64,000 bases of DNA. Source: Streptomyces cahuitamycinicus. GTDB taxonomy: Bacteria > Actinomycetota > Actinomycetes > Streptomycetales > Streptomycetaceae. The stretch spans positions 1-64,000 of the forward strand of contig NZ_POUC01000001.1 of the NCBI RefSeq assembly GCF_002891435.1. The letters run 5' to 3'. Below, piece after piece: positions 29,201 to 37,709 of the stretch (positions within the stretch are counted from its first letter, which is position 1; each line of letters begins with the position of its first letter). The notes under the pieces are model-generated. The model had not been told where the DNA came from, ran no database searches, and saw only the letters and a list, made by a program, of their open reading frames with translations. The position numbers and the translations under genes were made by a program.

Positions 29201-29520
29201 ACGAGCAGCGCAAGCACGACGGCACCCTGCCCATCATCGGCGTCAACACCTTCCTCCGCCCCGGCGGCGACAGCCGGTCTCAGGAGCTGGAACTCGCCCG
29301 GGCCACCGAGAAGGAGAAGCAGTCCCAGCTGGAGCGCGTGCGGGACTTCCACACCGGCCACCGCGACCGGGCCCACGACGCCCTCGCCGCGCTCAAGAAC
29401 GCGGCGACGAACGGCGACAACGTCTTCGCCGTCCTCATGGACGCCACCCGGGTCTGCTCCCTCCAGCAGATCACCGAGGCCTTCTTCGAGGTGGGCGGCC
29501 AGTACCGCCGCAATGTCTGA
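26293..29520 (+). CDS. icmF: fused isobutyryl-CoA mutase / G-protein chaperone (IcmF)
   Basis: A 1075-residue B12-dependent acyl-CoA mutase that interconverts isobutyryl-CoA and butyryl-CoA, with its chaperone in the same chain. Domain order: B12-binding domain at ~10-140 (FDGHDASINIMRR holds the cobalt-ligand His23), MeaI/ArgK-type GTPase at ~190-410 (P-loop GTGGSGKSS at 199-207, NKFERRGAQD), linker, then the methylmalonyl-CoA mutase barrel to the end (FPFTAGVFPFK, QTSGRSLHAQEMDFND). This order distinguishes IcmF from ordinary MutA/MutB. ATG 26293 follows GGGAAGG; the longer frame crosses the promoter. It may supply butyryl units for polyketides or help degrade valine. Confidence 0.95.
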   Translation: MSDLHRPVHPVRLVTASALFDGHDASINIMRRIFQSQGAEVIHLGHNRSVREVVDAALEEDAHGVAVSSYQGGHVEYFEYLVQSLRAAGADHIRVVGGGGGVIVPEEITRLRDSGVTIFSPEDGQRMGLAGMVNSVVQDCDFDLWDGKPADASTVLAGDRFAIARAITGAELGKLPPDLLERLRAAAAARVTPVLGITGTGGSGKSSLTDELVRRFRLDQQDKLRIAVIAVDPTRRRGGGALLGDRIRMNSLDGNRVFFRSLATRGSRELPEHLTDVIDVVKAAGFDLVIVETPGIGQGDAAIVPFVGTSLYVMTPEFGAASQLEKIDMLDFADVVAINKFERRGAQDALRDVGRQLVRSREAFGMRPEDMPVYGTSAATFNDDGVTALYQHLKSGLAEKGLPLSEGALAPVGVRHSSGIRQVVPAGRVRYLAEITDTVRAYRAETQRLAEAARRLQRLEAVRDELVEAGSDAANVDSLLDDARKQLPHRVTEQIGNWPAVIASYSGNEQVVKVRDREIRTKLTRESLSGNNVPRVALPRFTDHGELVRFWRGENLPGYFPFTAGVFPFKRDGEDPARMFAGEGDPFRTNRRFKLLSEGQPATRLSTAFDSVTLYGRDPDERPDIYGKVGTSGVSVATLADMKALYDGFDLTSPTTSVSMTINGPAPTILAFFLNTAIDQQLEKFRAAEGRDPSPEEADELRANALASVRGTVQADILKEDQGQNTCLFSTEFSLRMMADIQEWFIAHKVRNFYSVSISGYHIAEAGANPISQLAFTLANGFTYVEAYLARGMHIDDFAPNLSFFFSNGMDPEYTVLGRVARRVWAVAMKEKYGAGERSQKLKYHVQTSGRSLHAQEMDFNDIRTTLQALTAIYDNANSLHTNAYDEAVTTPSEESVRRALAIQLVINREWGLAMNENPLQGSFIIDELTDLVEEAVLQEFERISDRGGVLGAMETGYQRGRIQDESMLYEQRKHDGTLPIIGVNTFLRPGGDSRSQELELARATEKEKQSQLERVRDFHTGHRDRAHDALAALKNAATNGDNVFAVLMDATRVCSLQQITEAFFEVGGQYRRNV

Positions 29521-29693
29521 CCCAGCCCGTAGGGCGTGCGGTCCCGGAATCCACCCCGCAGCGGCTCACGGGACCGTCCGCCGACGTGATCCGGTCGTAC
29601 CCAGGCACTCACTGAGGACTGCGCACTCCGTCCGGAAGGGATATCACACAGGCAATGGATCATCCCGTCCCGTTCTCCGGGTACCGTCAGGGT

Positions 29694-31379
29694 ATGAGTC
29701 ACCCGCACCCCGAACTGAAAGCCGCCCCTCCCCTTCCCGAAGGAGGGTTGCGGGTCATCGCCCTGGGCGGCCTCGGTGAGATCGGCCGCAACATGACCGT
29801 CTTCGAGTACGCCGGCAAGCTGCTCATCGTCGACTGTGGCGTGCTGTTCCCCGAGGAGACCCAGCCCGGCGTGGATGTGATCCTGCCGGACTTCACCTCG
29901 ATCCGGGACCGGCTGGACGACATCGTGGCCGTGGTCCTCACTCACGGCCACGAGGACCACATCGGCGGCGTGCCGTACCTGCTGCGCGAGCGGTCCGACA
30001 TTCCCGTCGTCGGATCGAAGCTGACGCTGGCGTTCCTGGAGGCCAAGCTCAAGGAACACGGCATCCGGCCACGCACGGCGCGGGTGCGGGAGGGTGACCG
30101 GCGCGGCTTCGGGCCCTTCGACTGCGAGTTCGTGGCGGTCAACCACTCCATCCCGGACAGCCTCGCGGTCGCGATCCGCACCGGCGCCGGGATGGTGCTG
30201 CACACCGGCGACTTCAAGATGGACCAGTTCCCTCTCGATGACCGCATCACCGATCTGCGCTCCTTCGCCCGCCTCGGAGAGGAGGGCGTCGACCTGTTCC
30301 TCACCGACTCCACCAACGCCGAGGTACCCGGCTTCACCACCTCCGAGCGCGAGCTGAACCCGGCGATCGAGCAGGTGATGCGCACCGCGCCACGCCGGGT
30401 CATCGTCTCCAGCTTCGCCAGCCATGTGCACCGCATCCAGCAGGTCCTGGACGCCGCCCACCAGCACGGCCGCAAGGTCGCCTTCGTCGGCCGATCCATG
30501 GTCCGCAACATGGGCATCGCCCGTGACCTGGGCTATCTGAAGGTCCCCTCCGGTCTGGTCGTGAGCACCAAGGAGCTGGAGAAGCTCCCCGACCACAAGA
30601 TCACCCTGGTGTGCACCGGTTCCCAGGGCGAACCGATGGCCGCGCTGTCACGGATGGCCAACCGTGACCACCAGATCCGTATCGGCAAGGGCGATACCGT
30701 CCTGCTCGCCAGCTCCCTCATCCCCGGCAACGAGAACGCCATCTACCGGGTGATCAACGGACTCACCCGCTGGGGCGCCCACGTCGTCCACAAGGGCAAC
30801 GCGAAGGTGCACGTCTCCGGGCACGCCAGCGCCGGCGAACTCGTCTACTGCTACAACATCGTCAAACCCCGCAATGTCATGCCCGTGCACGGCGAATGGC
30901 GCCACCTGCGGGCCAACGGCGACCTCGCCATCCGCACCGGCGTCGACCCCGATCGGGTCGTCATCGCGGAGGACGGCGTCGTCGTCGACCTCGTCGACGG
31001 GCGCGCGTCCATCACCGGCAAGGTTCCCGCCGGTAATGTCTACGTGGACGGCATGGAAGTCGGCGGCGCCACCGAAGCGTCTCTGAAGGACCGCCTTACC
31101 CTCGCCTCCGAAGGCGTGGTCACGGTCGTGGCGATCGTGGACGCGGACACCGGCGCCCTCGCCGAGGCCCCGGACTTCCTGGCCCGCGGCTTCGTCCACG
31201 ACGACACCACGTTCGAGCCGGTCATCCCCGTCATCGAGAAGACCCTGGCCACCGCGGCCGCGGAGGGCGTCGGGGACGCGCACCAACTCGAACAGCTCGT
31301 TGCCCGCGCCGTGGCGAACTGGGCATTCCGCACCCACCGCCGCAGGCCGCTCATCATTCCCGTCATCATCGACGCCTGA
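29694..31379 (+). CDS. rnj: ribonuclease J
   Basis: A 561-residue metallo-beta-lactamase/beta-CASP nuclease that processes and degrades RNA. The zinc motif HGHEDH lies at residues 84-89. Further hallmarks are GDFKMD, the beta-CASP FASHVHRIQQ, and KVHVSGHAS and NVMPVHGEWRHL near residues 365-400. The N-terminus MSHPHPELKAAPPLPEGGLR is that of the Streptomyces housekeeping enzyme. In Streptomyces the usual copy sits beside dapA; here it lies between icmF and unrelated genes, so it may be a paralogue. ATG 29694 has no clear ribosome binding site and could be leaderless. Confidence 0.92.
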   Translation: MSHPHPELKAAPPLPEGGLRVIALGGLGEIGRNMTVFEYAGKLLIVDCGVLFPEETQPGVDVILPDFTSIRDRLDDIVAVVLTHGHEDHIGGVPYLLRERSDIPVVGSKLTLAFLEAKLKEHGIRPRTARVREGDRRGFGPFDCEFVAVNHSIPDSLAVAIRTGAGMVLHTGDFKMDQFPLDDRITDLRSFARLGEEGVDLFLTDSTNAEVPGFTTSERELNPAIEQVMRTAPRRVIVSSFASHVHRIQQVLDAAHQHGRKVAFVGRSMVRNMGIARDLGYLKVPSGLVVSTKELEKLPDHKITLVCTGSQGEPMAALSRMANRDHQIRIGKGDTVLLASSLIPGNENAIYRVINGLTRWGAHVVHKGNAKVHVSGHASAGELVYCYNIVKPRNVMPVHGEWRHLRANGDLAIRTGVDPDRVVIAEDGVVVDLVDGRASITGKVPAGNVYVDGMEVGGATEASLKDRLTLASEGVVTVVAIVDADTGALAEAPDFLARGFVHDDTTFEPVIPVIEKTLATAAAEGVGDAHQLEQLVARAVANWAFRTHRRRPLIIPVIIDA

Positions 31380-31549
31380 GCCACCGGACGGCAGCAGTGG
31401 TCGGCGCCTGTCCGATGTGATCGCTCAGCACGGTGGGCGTTGTGCGCCCCTCGAATGCTGCTTCGCCCGGACGATCCGGCGGACCGCGGCGCGTGGGTGT
31501 CCGGGTCCGCCCAGGGTCATCAGGGCCGACCCGGTTCACGGCTCGCGTC

Positions 31550-32269
31550 TCAGTCGTCCCGGGCTGAGGCCAGGAGTGCGGTGACCTGTTCGGTGATGAG
31601 GTCCCAGGCACCGGGGGCGTCCGCCGCCGAGGTCTCGCGCAGCTCGTCCAAGGGGTGGGCGGCGTCGGGGCCGAAGGTCGTGGTCGCGGTCAGGACGTCG
31701 TAGCCGTGGCGGACGGCGGCGCGAAGGCGGTGGCGTCCACCGGTGTCGGTGTGCAGAGCAGTGGCGACGACGAGGGGTGGTTCGCCGCTCGCCTCGCCCT
31801 GCAGCTTGCGGTAAGCGCTGGCGACCGGCGCGCGCCAGCGCAGGCTGAGCAGCAGCGGCCGCTTGGCCGTCACCTCGGCGAGATCGGTCTCGTAGACGCC
31901 GTGCGGGGCCAGTACGGTCGCACGGGCCTCCAGGACCAAGGCGGCGGGCAACAGGCAGCGCAACGCGCTGCCTGCCAGGTTGCCGCCGACCGTGGCCGCG
32001 CGGCGCACCGCGCCGGTGCCCACCGCTTTGGCCGCAGCGTGCAAGACGTACGGCATTCGGTCGTCGATGCGACTCAGTACCACCGCACCGCCCAGCTCCT
32101 CGGGGCCGATGACATTGGCTTGTGGCAACTCGCGCAGCGACATGGCCTGTTCGGGGAACCCGTCGCTCTGCCAGGTGGCCCAGACCAAAGTCGCGCCGCC
32201 TATCGGCACCGCTCCCTCGGTCAGGTACTCCCGCGCTTCCGACACGGTTTTGGGCAGACGTACCAACAC
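31550..32269 (-). CDS. FAD-binding subunit of a molybdenum hydroxylase (orphan)
   Basis: A 239-residue protein resembling the CoxM/XdhB FAD-binding subunit. It has an IGGATLVWATWQ loop near residue 23, the flavin motif ATVGGNLAGS near residue 93 and a C-terminal substrate-flank domain. It is shorter than usual (about 280-290), with a shortened first lobe. GTG 32269 was chosen because the longer frame (to 32365) adds low-complexity arginine-rich sequence; this start is uncertain. No large molybdopterin subunit or 2Fe-2S subunit gene adjoins it. It may have lost partners or serve an unlinked enzyme. Confidence 0.65.
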   Translation of the reverse strand: MLVRLPKTVSEAREYLTEGAVPIGGATLVWATWQSDGFPEQAMSLRELPQANVIGPEELGGAVVLSRIDDRMPYVLHAAAKAVGTGAVRRAATVGGNLAGSALRCLLPAALVLEARATVLAPHGVYETDLAEVTAKRPLLLSLRWRAPVASAYRKLQGEASGEPPLVVATALHTDTGGRHRLRAAVRHGYDVLTATTTFGPDAAHPLDELRETSAADAPGAWDLITEQVTALLASARDD

Positions 32270-32469
32270 CCTCAGCCACCCTGCCTTTCTGGGGACTCGG
32301 ACGGACAGCTCTCGGCCACATGCCCGTCGGCACGGCGCATTTTGGCCGCTCCGACGGGGGCGCATACAGGGCTCACACGCGCGCGGTATGCGCCTCTTCG
32401 GCGAGGTCGCGGCCGCCCGACGCGCGCACGTTCATCGCCTGCACCGGTGGGATCGAGAGGAGTATGACG

Positions 32470-32823
32470 CGCCCGTGATCAAAGCCCCGGCTTCGGTCAG
32501 CAGGAACTGCTGCAGGACGACGAGCTGCTCCCGCAGGTCGAGGAACTACCGCCGGAGCAGCCACTCGAAGTGCCTTCGCACGTGCCTGCCTCCCACCAGG
32601 ATGAGTGGTCGGCCGGGCTGCCGGCTTCATGCGCCGTAGCTGCGCCGTGCATTCCGGTGCCGGTCGGCCACGCTCCATGGCCCGGCCCGGCGCTCGAGCC
32701 GCGCACGGTGGCCCGCATGCCCAGATCGTCCCAGGCGCGACGCCACGTCCGGCGCACCATCCAGGTGACCACCGTGACAAGCACCAGTACGAACCCGCTC
32801 ATCAATACGAATGCGATCAACAC
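32470..32823 (-). pseudogene. Decayed small membrane-protein gene
   Basis: From GTG 32823 a frame gives a transmembrane helix (VLIAFVLMSGFVLVLVTVVT) and WMVRRTWRRAWDDLGMRATV. After about residue 80 coding character moves to another frame, which reads HVRRHFEWLLRR, a stop, then FLDLREQLVVLQQFLLTEAG with nearly all codons ending in G or C. One frameshift and one nonsense codon would explain this. Family unknown. Confidence 0.4.
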
Positions 32824-32978
32824 GACGCCCCCGCTCCGCCGAGCTACGCCCGGATTGCCCGCAGCATGCCCGCGGTTGCGGCTACTCGAAGCGCGTTTGA
32901 GCAAGTCCAGAGCTTCGGGGCAGACCCACGTCCCGACGTAGGCATGCGAGGGCCGGACCAGTGGCCATGAGCCGCCTT

Positions 32979-33033
32979 ACCTGGAGGTCGAGCAGCGGCT
33001 GCGCTCAGGGAGCGGCGCTCGACCTCCCCAGGT
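32979..33033. repeat. Imperfect inverted repeat
   Basis: ACCTGGAGGTCGAGC (32979-32993) is the reverse complement of GCTCGACCTCCCCAGGT (33017-33033) apart from a two-base bulge. The 23-base loop has no coding content. It could be a terminator or the end of a lost element. Confidence 0.5.
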
Positions 33034-33178
33034 GTTGCGCCACTCCCGACCAGCCCACGTCAGTTACCCGCATACCTGCGTCCTACGCCACTCAGGCCGA
33101 CGGGTACGCCGCGGCACCACGGAGCCGAGCGCTGCCCAGGCTCATCCGACCGTCGTCGGCATCCATACAAACACTGGA

Positions 33179-33208
33179 GGGCCCTGGCGCCGTACGGCGC
33201 CAGGGCCC
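33179..33208. terminator. Perfect 30-base GC palindrome
   Basis: Each arm reads GGGCCCTGGCGCCGT or its complement, forming a very stable hairpin with almost no loop. No gene ends nearby on either strand, so its role as a terminator is uncertain; it might be an orphan terminator left from decayed genes. Confidence 0.55.
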
Positions 33209-33992
33209 GAAGGAACTGCTACACCATCTGCCGGCCCTGATACTGCGCCGGCCTTCTGTCTCCACATACCCGACCGAGATGCTGCCGGGGATGCTGGGAT
33301 CGCGGTTGCTTGACCGGAGACCACCTCGCTATCGATGTCCTGCGGTACCCGGGACTCGAAATGCCGCCCGGGCGATCCTGATGGCGTCCCATTCCTCCGT
33401 TCTTCCCTCGCTGTTCGTACGCTTCGGCAGCCAGCCCCGTCAGCCGTCCTGACACTGCTCTGGCTTGGAACCCCACTGCCGAACCTCCCGGTGCGCGCGC
33501 CCGCAGTCGACGCCTTCACCGAGGTACTGCTCACTGATACCACTGCGGGTACTGCGGTACTGCTCGCGGCGGCCCCTGATCACTGCGGGCCACCCGGTCC
33601 GGCCGTCAGTCCCGTCGCCGTCCTGCGATTCCCTGGCTTCGAAACTCCACGACCGCACCGTCCTGCGCACTGCAACTGCGGTACTGCTGCCCGGCAGTTC
33701 ATGTCTGCCGGGCCTTTCCGTCTGTCTGGGCTACGAGAGAAACCATAACCACACCACTGTCCAATGTCTACTCTCACGAAGTTAGATTTTCGGGGGTGGA
33801 TGCCGCGGACCGGGCGCGAGCGGCGACGGAGGGCGGCGCCGGCCGGCCCTGCCGGGACTCCGGGAGCGGGGCCCTGCTCATCGTCCGCCCGTGACTCTTC
33901 CCCGCGCCGCCCTCAGCAACCCCGGCGCCTTGCCCGGATCGCCGCACTTACGGATCGCCTGACGCGACCACTTGCCATCGACCGGCCCTCAG
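33209..33992. other. Gene-poor stretch
   Basis: No frame in these ~780 bases has the codon bias or motifs of a real gene. Base composition is less biased than in the flanks, as in degraded or non-coding DNA. With the relic at 32470-32823 and the two hairpins, the whole 32.3-34.0 kb interval looks like a decaying island. Confidence 0.5.
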
Positions 33993-34014
33993 CATATGGT
34001 CGTACGACCATATG
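33993..34014. promoter_or_regulatory. 22-base perfect palindrome upstream of SDR
   Basis: Half-site CATATGGTCGT is mirrored exactly as ACGACCATATG. It lies 35 bases before the SDR start codon, followed by the related ATACGATCATAAT at 34017-34029. This is the form of a TetR or MarR operator. Confidence 0.6.
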
Positions 34015-34048
34015 CCATACGATCATAATGTGAATGAGGGAGTTCGTG

Positions 34049-34864
34049 ATGACGACAACTCGGCGGGTGGCGCTCGTGACAGGTGCCTCATCCGGGATCG
34101 GCAAGGAGACGGCCCGCGCCTTCGTCGCGGCGGGTTTCGAGGTCGTCGGAACCGGCCGCAAGACCTCCGGACTCACTCCGCCCACGGGCGTGACGTACCT
34201 CGATCTCGACGTGGCCAGTGACACCTCTGCCGCCGCCGCGGTGGCAGAGGTGATCGACCGGTTCGGACGCATCGACGTGCTGGTCAACAACGCAGGCGTC
34301 GGCGCGGCGGGCGCCGTCGAGGAGAACTCCGTCGCCCAGGCGCAGAGCGTCCTGAACGTCAACGTCCTGGGCGTCATCCGCATGACGAAGGCCGTCCTGC
34401 CGCACATGCGCGCCCAGGGTGGTGGACGCGTCATCAACATCTCGTCGGTCCTCGGGGTCGCTCCCCAGCCCTTCATGGCCCTGTACGTCGCCTCGAAGCA
34501 CGCCATCGAGGGCTACTCCGAGTCGCTGGACCACGAGGTCCGCGAGCACGGCGTCCGGGTCCTCCTCGTCCAGCCCGCCTACACCAAGACCGGCTTCGAC
34601 ACCAACGCCGCACGGCCCGATACCCCGCTCCCTCTGTACGCGGAGCGACGGCGGGTCTTCGACGAGGTGATGGCGCAGGCGATGAAGGACGGCGACGATC
34701 CCGCCGTCGTCGCCACGGTGATCGTCACCGCGGCCACCGACAAGAAGCCGAAGCTGCGCTATACCGCCGGCCCGCTGGCCTCCCGTGTCACCACGGCACG
34801 CCGCCTCGTCCCCGCCGGAGCGTTCGACAAGCAGATCCGCAAGAACAACCGCATGGCGCGTTGA
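34049..34864 (+). CDS. SDR family oxidoreductase
   Basis: A 271-residue classical short-chain dehydrogenase. It shows TGASSGIG for NAD(P) binding, NNAGVG, catalytic Ser in ISSVLG and YVASK for Tyr and Lys, with a longer C-terminal substrate lobe ending QIRKNNRMAR. This subgroup includes NADP-dependent retinol/steroid-dehydrogenase-like proteins; the substrate is unknown. The start is ATG 34049 with GAGGGAG just upstream, rather than the ATG at 34034, which would place that site inside the gene. Expression is probably controlled through the palindrome at 33993-34014. Confidence 0.87.
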   Translation: MTTTRRVALVTGASSGIGKETARAFVAAGFEVVGTGRKTSGLTPPTGVTYLDLDVASDTSAAAAVAEVIDRFGRIDVLVNNAGVGAAGAVEENSVAQAQSVLNVNVLGVIRMTKAVLPHMRAQGGGRVINISSVLGVAPQPFMALYVASKHAIEGYSESLDHEVREHGVRVLLVQPAYTKTGFDTNAARPDTPLPLYAERRRVFDEVMAQAMKDGDDPAVVATVIVTAATDKKPKLRYTAGPLASRVTTARRLVPAGAFDKQIRKNNRMAR

Positions 34865-34956
34865 CCCAGGCTTCGAGATCTCTTCGGCGCGGGCCGTCGC
34901 ATCGAAGCCGGCTCTGAGCGCCGGCGGACCCGGCTGCCGGTGCCCCAAGCACCCTG

Positions 34957-36369
34957 CTACATGTTGATCATGTGGCCCGCGAGACCATGGAGGGCTTCCT
35001 TGACCGCCTCGCCCAGGGTGGGGTGGGCGTGGACGTTGCGGGCGACCTCGTGGACCGTGAGGTCCCACTGCTGGGCCAGGGTCAGTTCGGGGAGGAGTTC
35101 GGTGACGTCGGGGCCGATGAGATGAGCCCCGAGGAGCTCGCCGTACTTGCCGTCGCTGATCAGCTTCACGAAGCCGGTCGCGTCGCCCAAACCGTGGGCC
35201 TTGGCGTTCGCGGTGAACGGGAACTTGGCGACCTGGACGTCGAAGCCCTTCTCCCTCGCCTGCGCCTCGGTGTAGCCGAAGCTGGCGATCTGCGGCTGGC
35301 AGAAGGTGGACCGCGGGATCATCACGTAGTCCAGCTCCATGGTCTCGGCGTCCGCGATCGTCTCGGCGGCGACCACACCCATCGCCTCGGCGGCGTGCGC
35401 GAGCATCAGCTTCGCTGTGACGTCCCCGATGGCGTAGATGTGCGGGACCGAGGTACGGCAACGGCCGTCGACGTCGATCGCACCGCGCTCGGTGACGCGC
35501 ACGCCGGTGTTCTCCAGGCCGTAGCCGGTGACGTTCGGTGTGAAGCCGATCGCCTGCAGGACCTTGTCGGCCTCGAGGACCTGCTGGGCGCCGTCCTTGC
35601 CGGTGACCGTGACACGGACCTGCGGGCCGGACTCGTCGATCGACTCGACGCGCGTCGAGGTGAGCACGTCGATGCCCAACTTCCGGTACTGCTTGGCGAG
35701 TTCCGTGGACACCTCGGCGTCCTCCAGCGGGGCGACCCGATCCAGGAACTCGACGACTGTGACCTTCACGCCGTAGTTGTGCAGCACGTAGGCGAACTCC
35801 ACACCGATGGCTCCGGCCCCGGCGATCACGATCGACTGCGGCAGGTCCGCGGCGAGGATCTGCTCCTCGTACGTCACCACGCGGGACGTGCGTCGAGTGC
35901 CAGGCAGCAGCCTGGGGCTCGCGCCGGCGGCGATGACGCAGTGATCGAAGCCGATGCTGCGGGTGTTGCCGTCGTAGTCGGCCACCTGGAGCGTGTGCGG
36001 GTCGAGGAACGTGCCGCGACCGCTTATCTCCGTGATCTTGTTTTTCTTCATCAGGTAGTGGACGCCCTTGACCCGGCCGTCCGCGACCTTCCGGCTGCGG
36101 CGGAAGGCCTCCCCGTAGTCGAAGGAGACCTCACCCTCGACCTTGATGCCGAAGGTCTTCGCCTCGCGCGTGAAGATGTGCGCGAGCTCGGCGTTGCGCA
36201 GCAGGGCCTTGGTGGGGATACAGCCCACGTTCAGGCAGACGCCGCCCCAGTACTTCTCCTCGACGACCGCGACGCTCTTGCCCAGTTGAGCGGCCCGGAT
36301 GGCGGCCACGTATCCGCCGGGTCCCGCGCCGAGTACGACGACGTCGAAGTGCTCACCCTGCTCGTCCAT
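34957..36369 (-). CDS. lpdA: dihydrolipoyl dehydrogenase (E3)
   Basis: A 470-residue flavoprotein disulfide reductase that reoxidises lipoamide of 2-oxoacid dehydrogenase complexes. FAD motif [20 protein letters not shown]; redox pair Cys45/Cys50 in [12 protein letters not shown] motif [17 protein letters not shown]; active-site His-Glu in HAHPTLGE near the C-terminus. It resembles the mycobacterial E3 ([19 protein letters not shown]). ATG 36369 follows GGAAGGGAAG. No E1 or E2 gene is adjacent, so it acts with complexes encoded elsewhere. It is convergent with the SDR. Confidence 0.93.
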   Translation of the reverse strand: MDEQGEHFDVVVLGAGPGGYVAAIRAAQLGKSVAVVEEKYWGGVCLNVGCIPTKALLRNAELAHIFTREAKTFGIKVEGEVSFDYGEAFRRSRKVADGRVKGVHYLMKKNKITEISGRGTFLDPHTLQVADYDGNTRSIGFDHCVIAAGASPRLLPGTRRTSRVVTYEEQILAADLPQSIVIAGAGAIGVEFAYVLHNYGVKVTVVEFLDRVAPLEDAEVSTELAKQYRKLGIDVLTSTRVESIDESGPQVRVTVTGKDGAQQVLEADKVLQAIGFTPNVTGYGLENTGVRVTERGAIDVDGRCRTSVPHIYAIGDVTAKLMLAHAAEAMGVVAAETIADAETMELDYVMIPRSTFCQPQIASFGYTEAQAREKGFDVQVAKFPFTANAKAHGLGDATGFVKLISDGKYGELLGAHLIGPDVTELLPELTLAQQWDLTVHEVARNVHAHPTLGEAVKEALHGLAGHMINM

Positions 36370-36978
36370 GGACGGCTTCCCTTCCGCTGGGCGGCCGACT
36401 CCCGCGAGGGACCGACTCGCTCCGATAGAACAACCTGGTCATCAACTCGACAGCGGCGGTACTCGCCGTCGCCCGCCGCAGGGTGGCCGGTGGAGGTCCG
36501 GGGAGGCAACCGTCTTTCATCACCTCGGCAGCGGTTCCCCTGACATCCGACTCAGCACCCTGGCGCCGTGGTGCGTGCCCGCTCAGCCATCATCGACGGC
36601 GGGCCGAGGCTCCTTCGGCCTCGTCCGGACGAGGCGTCCTCAGCTCACTGGGGCGGCCTCACACGAAAGGCCGGGCCGGGGACGCTCTCGAGGCCGTGCG
36701 CCTGCACCGGGTGGCCCCGCTCGCAGCGGATCTCGACATCGACGCGCCCGCCGCACTCGCGGTGTCGCGCCAGTACCGGCGGCCCCTCCTGGTCGGCGCG
36801 GTCCCCCGCCCTCGCCGACCGCAAGTTCGCCGAGGAGGCCCGCGAGTGGGAAGTCGAGAAACCCGTACGTTCCTCGGGTCGCGTCGACCGAGTGAAGCGG
36901 CCGGAGAGAACGCGCCGGCATCGCGCATTTCCTCGACAGCCACGGCTGCCACAGCCAGGAGGCTGGGGATCTGGTGCG
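36370..36978. other. Intergenic region without a supported gene
   Basis: These 609 bases lie between the lpdA start and the tetR stop, so they should hold the lpdA promoter. Several frames are open but none shows a domain. A protein-like stretch ([17 protein letters not shown], later ALADRKFAEEAREWEVEKP in another frame) might be degraded coding DNA. Confidence 0.35.
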
Positions 36979-37569
36979 TCAGCCGCACTGCTCGGCGTCC
37001 AGCAGGGCGAGGGCGTTGTTCATCCCCTGATCGAGGAGCTCGTCGGACAGTCGGCTGTCGGTCAAGGCGCGGGAGAGCTGCAGCGTCCCGACCATCAGGC
37101 CGAGGAGGCCGAGCGCCTTCACGCGTGTGGAGGACGGGGCCTCGGGAGCCATGCGGTCAGCGATGCCGTCGATGAGCACCAGCACGCCATCGGTATAGGC
37201 CTGCTTGGTCGTGTCGGTGCAGCGCCCGATCTCGTCGAGCAGAGCGGCGTTCGGGCAGCCGTCGCCAGGGTTGTCGCGGTGCTGGGGTGACAGGTACCCG
37301 CGAACGATCTGCTCGAGCCCGGCACGGCCAGGCGCAGCACGCGCGACGATGTTCTCGGCCTGCGCCTTCAACTGGTCGGCGATCGCCGTGGCGACGAGGT
37401 CGTTCTTGGATTCGAAGTGAGCGTAGAAGGCCCCATTGGTCAGTCCCGCGTCCTTCATGAGGGTCGAGACCCCGGAGCCGTCGATACCGTCTTGCTTGAA
37501 CCGGCGACCCGCCGTCTCGATGATCCGCCGCCTGGTCTCCGACTTGTGCTCTTTTCCGTATCGCACCAC
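36979..37569 (-). CDS. TetR family regulator
   Basis: A 196-residue repressor. The N-terminal helix-turn-helix spans residues ~10-57 (IIETAGRRFKQDGIDGSGVS, MKDAGLTNGAFYAHFESKNDL). The ligand domain has the conserved GCPNAALLDEIGR segment of a TetR subgroup that controls oxidoreductases and reacts to electrophiles or small organics. The start is the first of two adjacent GTG codons. It might control the SDR at 34049 through that gene's palindrome, but lpdA lies between them. Confidence 0.88.
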   Translation of the reverse strand: MVRYGKEHKSETRRRIIETAGRRFKQDGIDGSGVSTLMKDAGLTNGAFYAHFESKNDLVATAIADQLKAQAENIVARAAPGRAGLEQIVRGYLSPQHRDNPGDGCPNAALLDEIGRCTDTTKQAYTDGVLVLIDGIADRMAPEAPSSTRVKALGLLGLMVGTLQLSRALTDSRLSDELLDQGMNNALALLDAEQCG

Positions 37570-37633
37570 AGCACACGCTCCCTCGCCGGTCGCAAGGACC
37601 GGTTGCCCTGCCCCAACTCCCCCAGCCTATGAT

Positions 37634-37647
37634 ATTGCGAACGTAAT
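37634..37647. promoter_or_regulatory. Possible TetR autoregulatory site
   Basis: ATTGCGAACGTAAT is an imperfect palindrome (10 of 14 positions symmetric) in the 140-base gap upstream of tetR, next to a TATCAT hexamer on the minus strand that could be its -10. Confidence 0.35.
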
Positions 37648-37709
37648 CCAAAGAGGCACAGTCGTGCCGTGCGTCAGCGGCCTCCGCCGAGGTCGCGGGA
37701 TCGTCCCAG

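Noticed and set aside
33179-33208. tRNA acceptor-like stem or attachment site
   Set aside because: The palindrome has no D- or T-loop sequence and no matching repeat elsewhere in the window.
36483-37290. Plus-strand frames across the lpdA-tetR gap as a gene
   Set aside because: They overlap the tetR coding sequence, change frame where protein-like stretches occur, and have no start signal.
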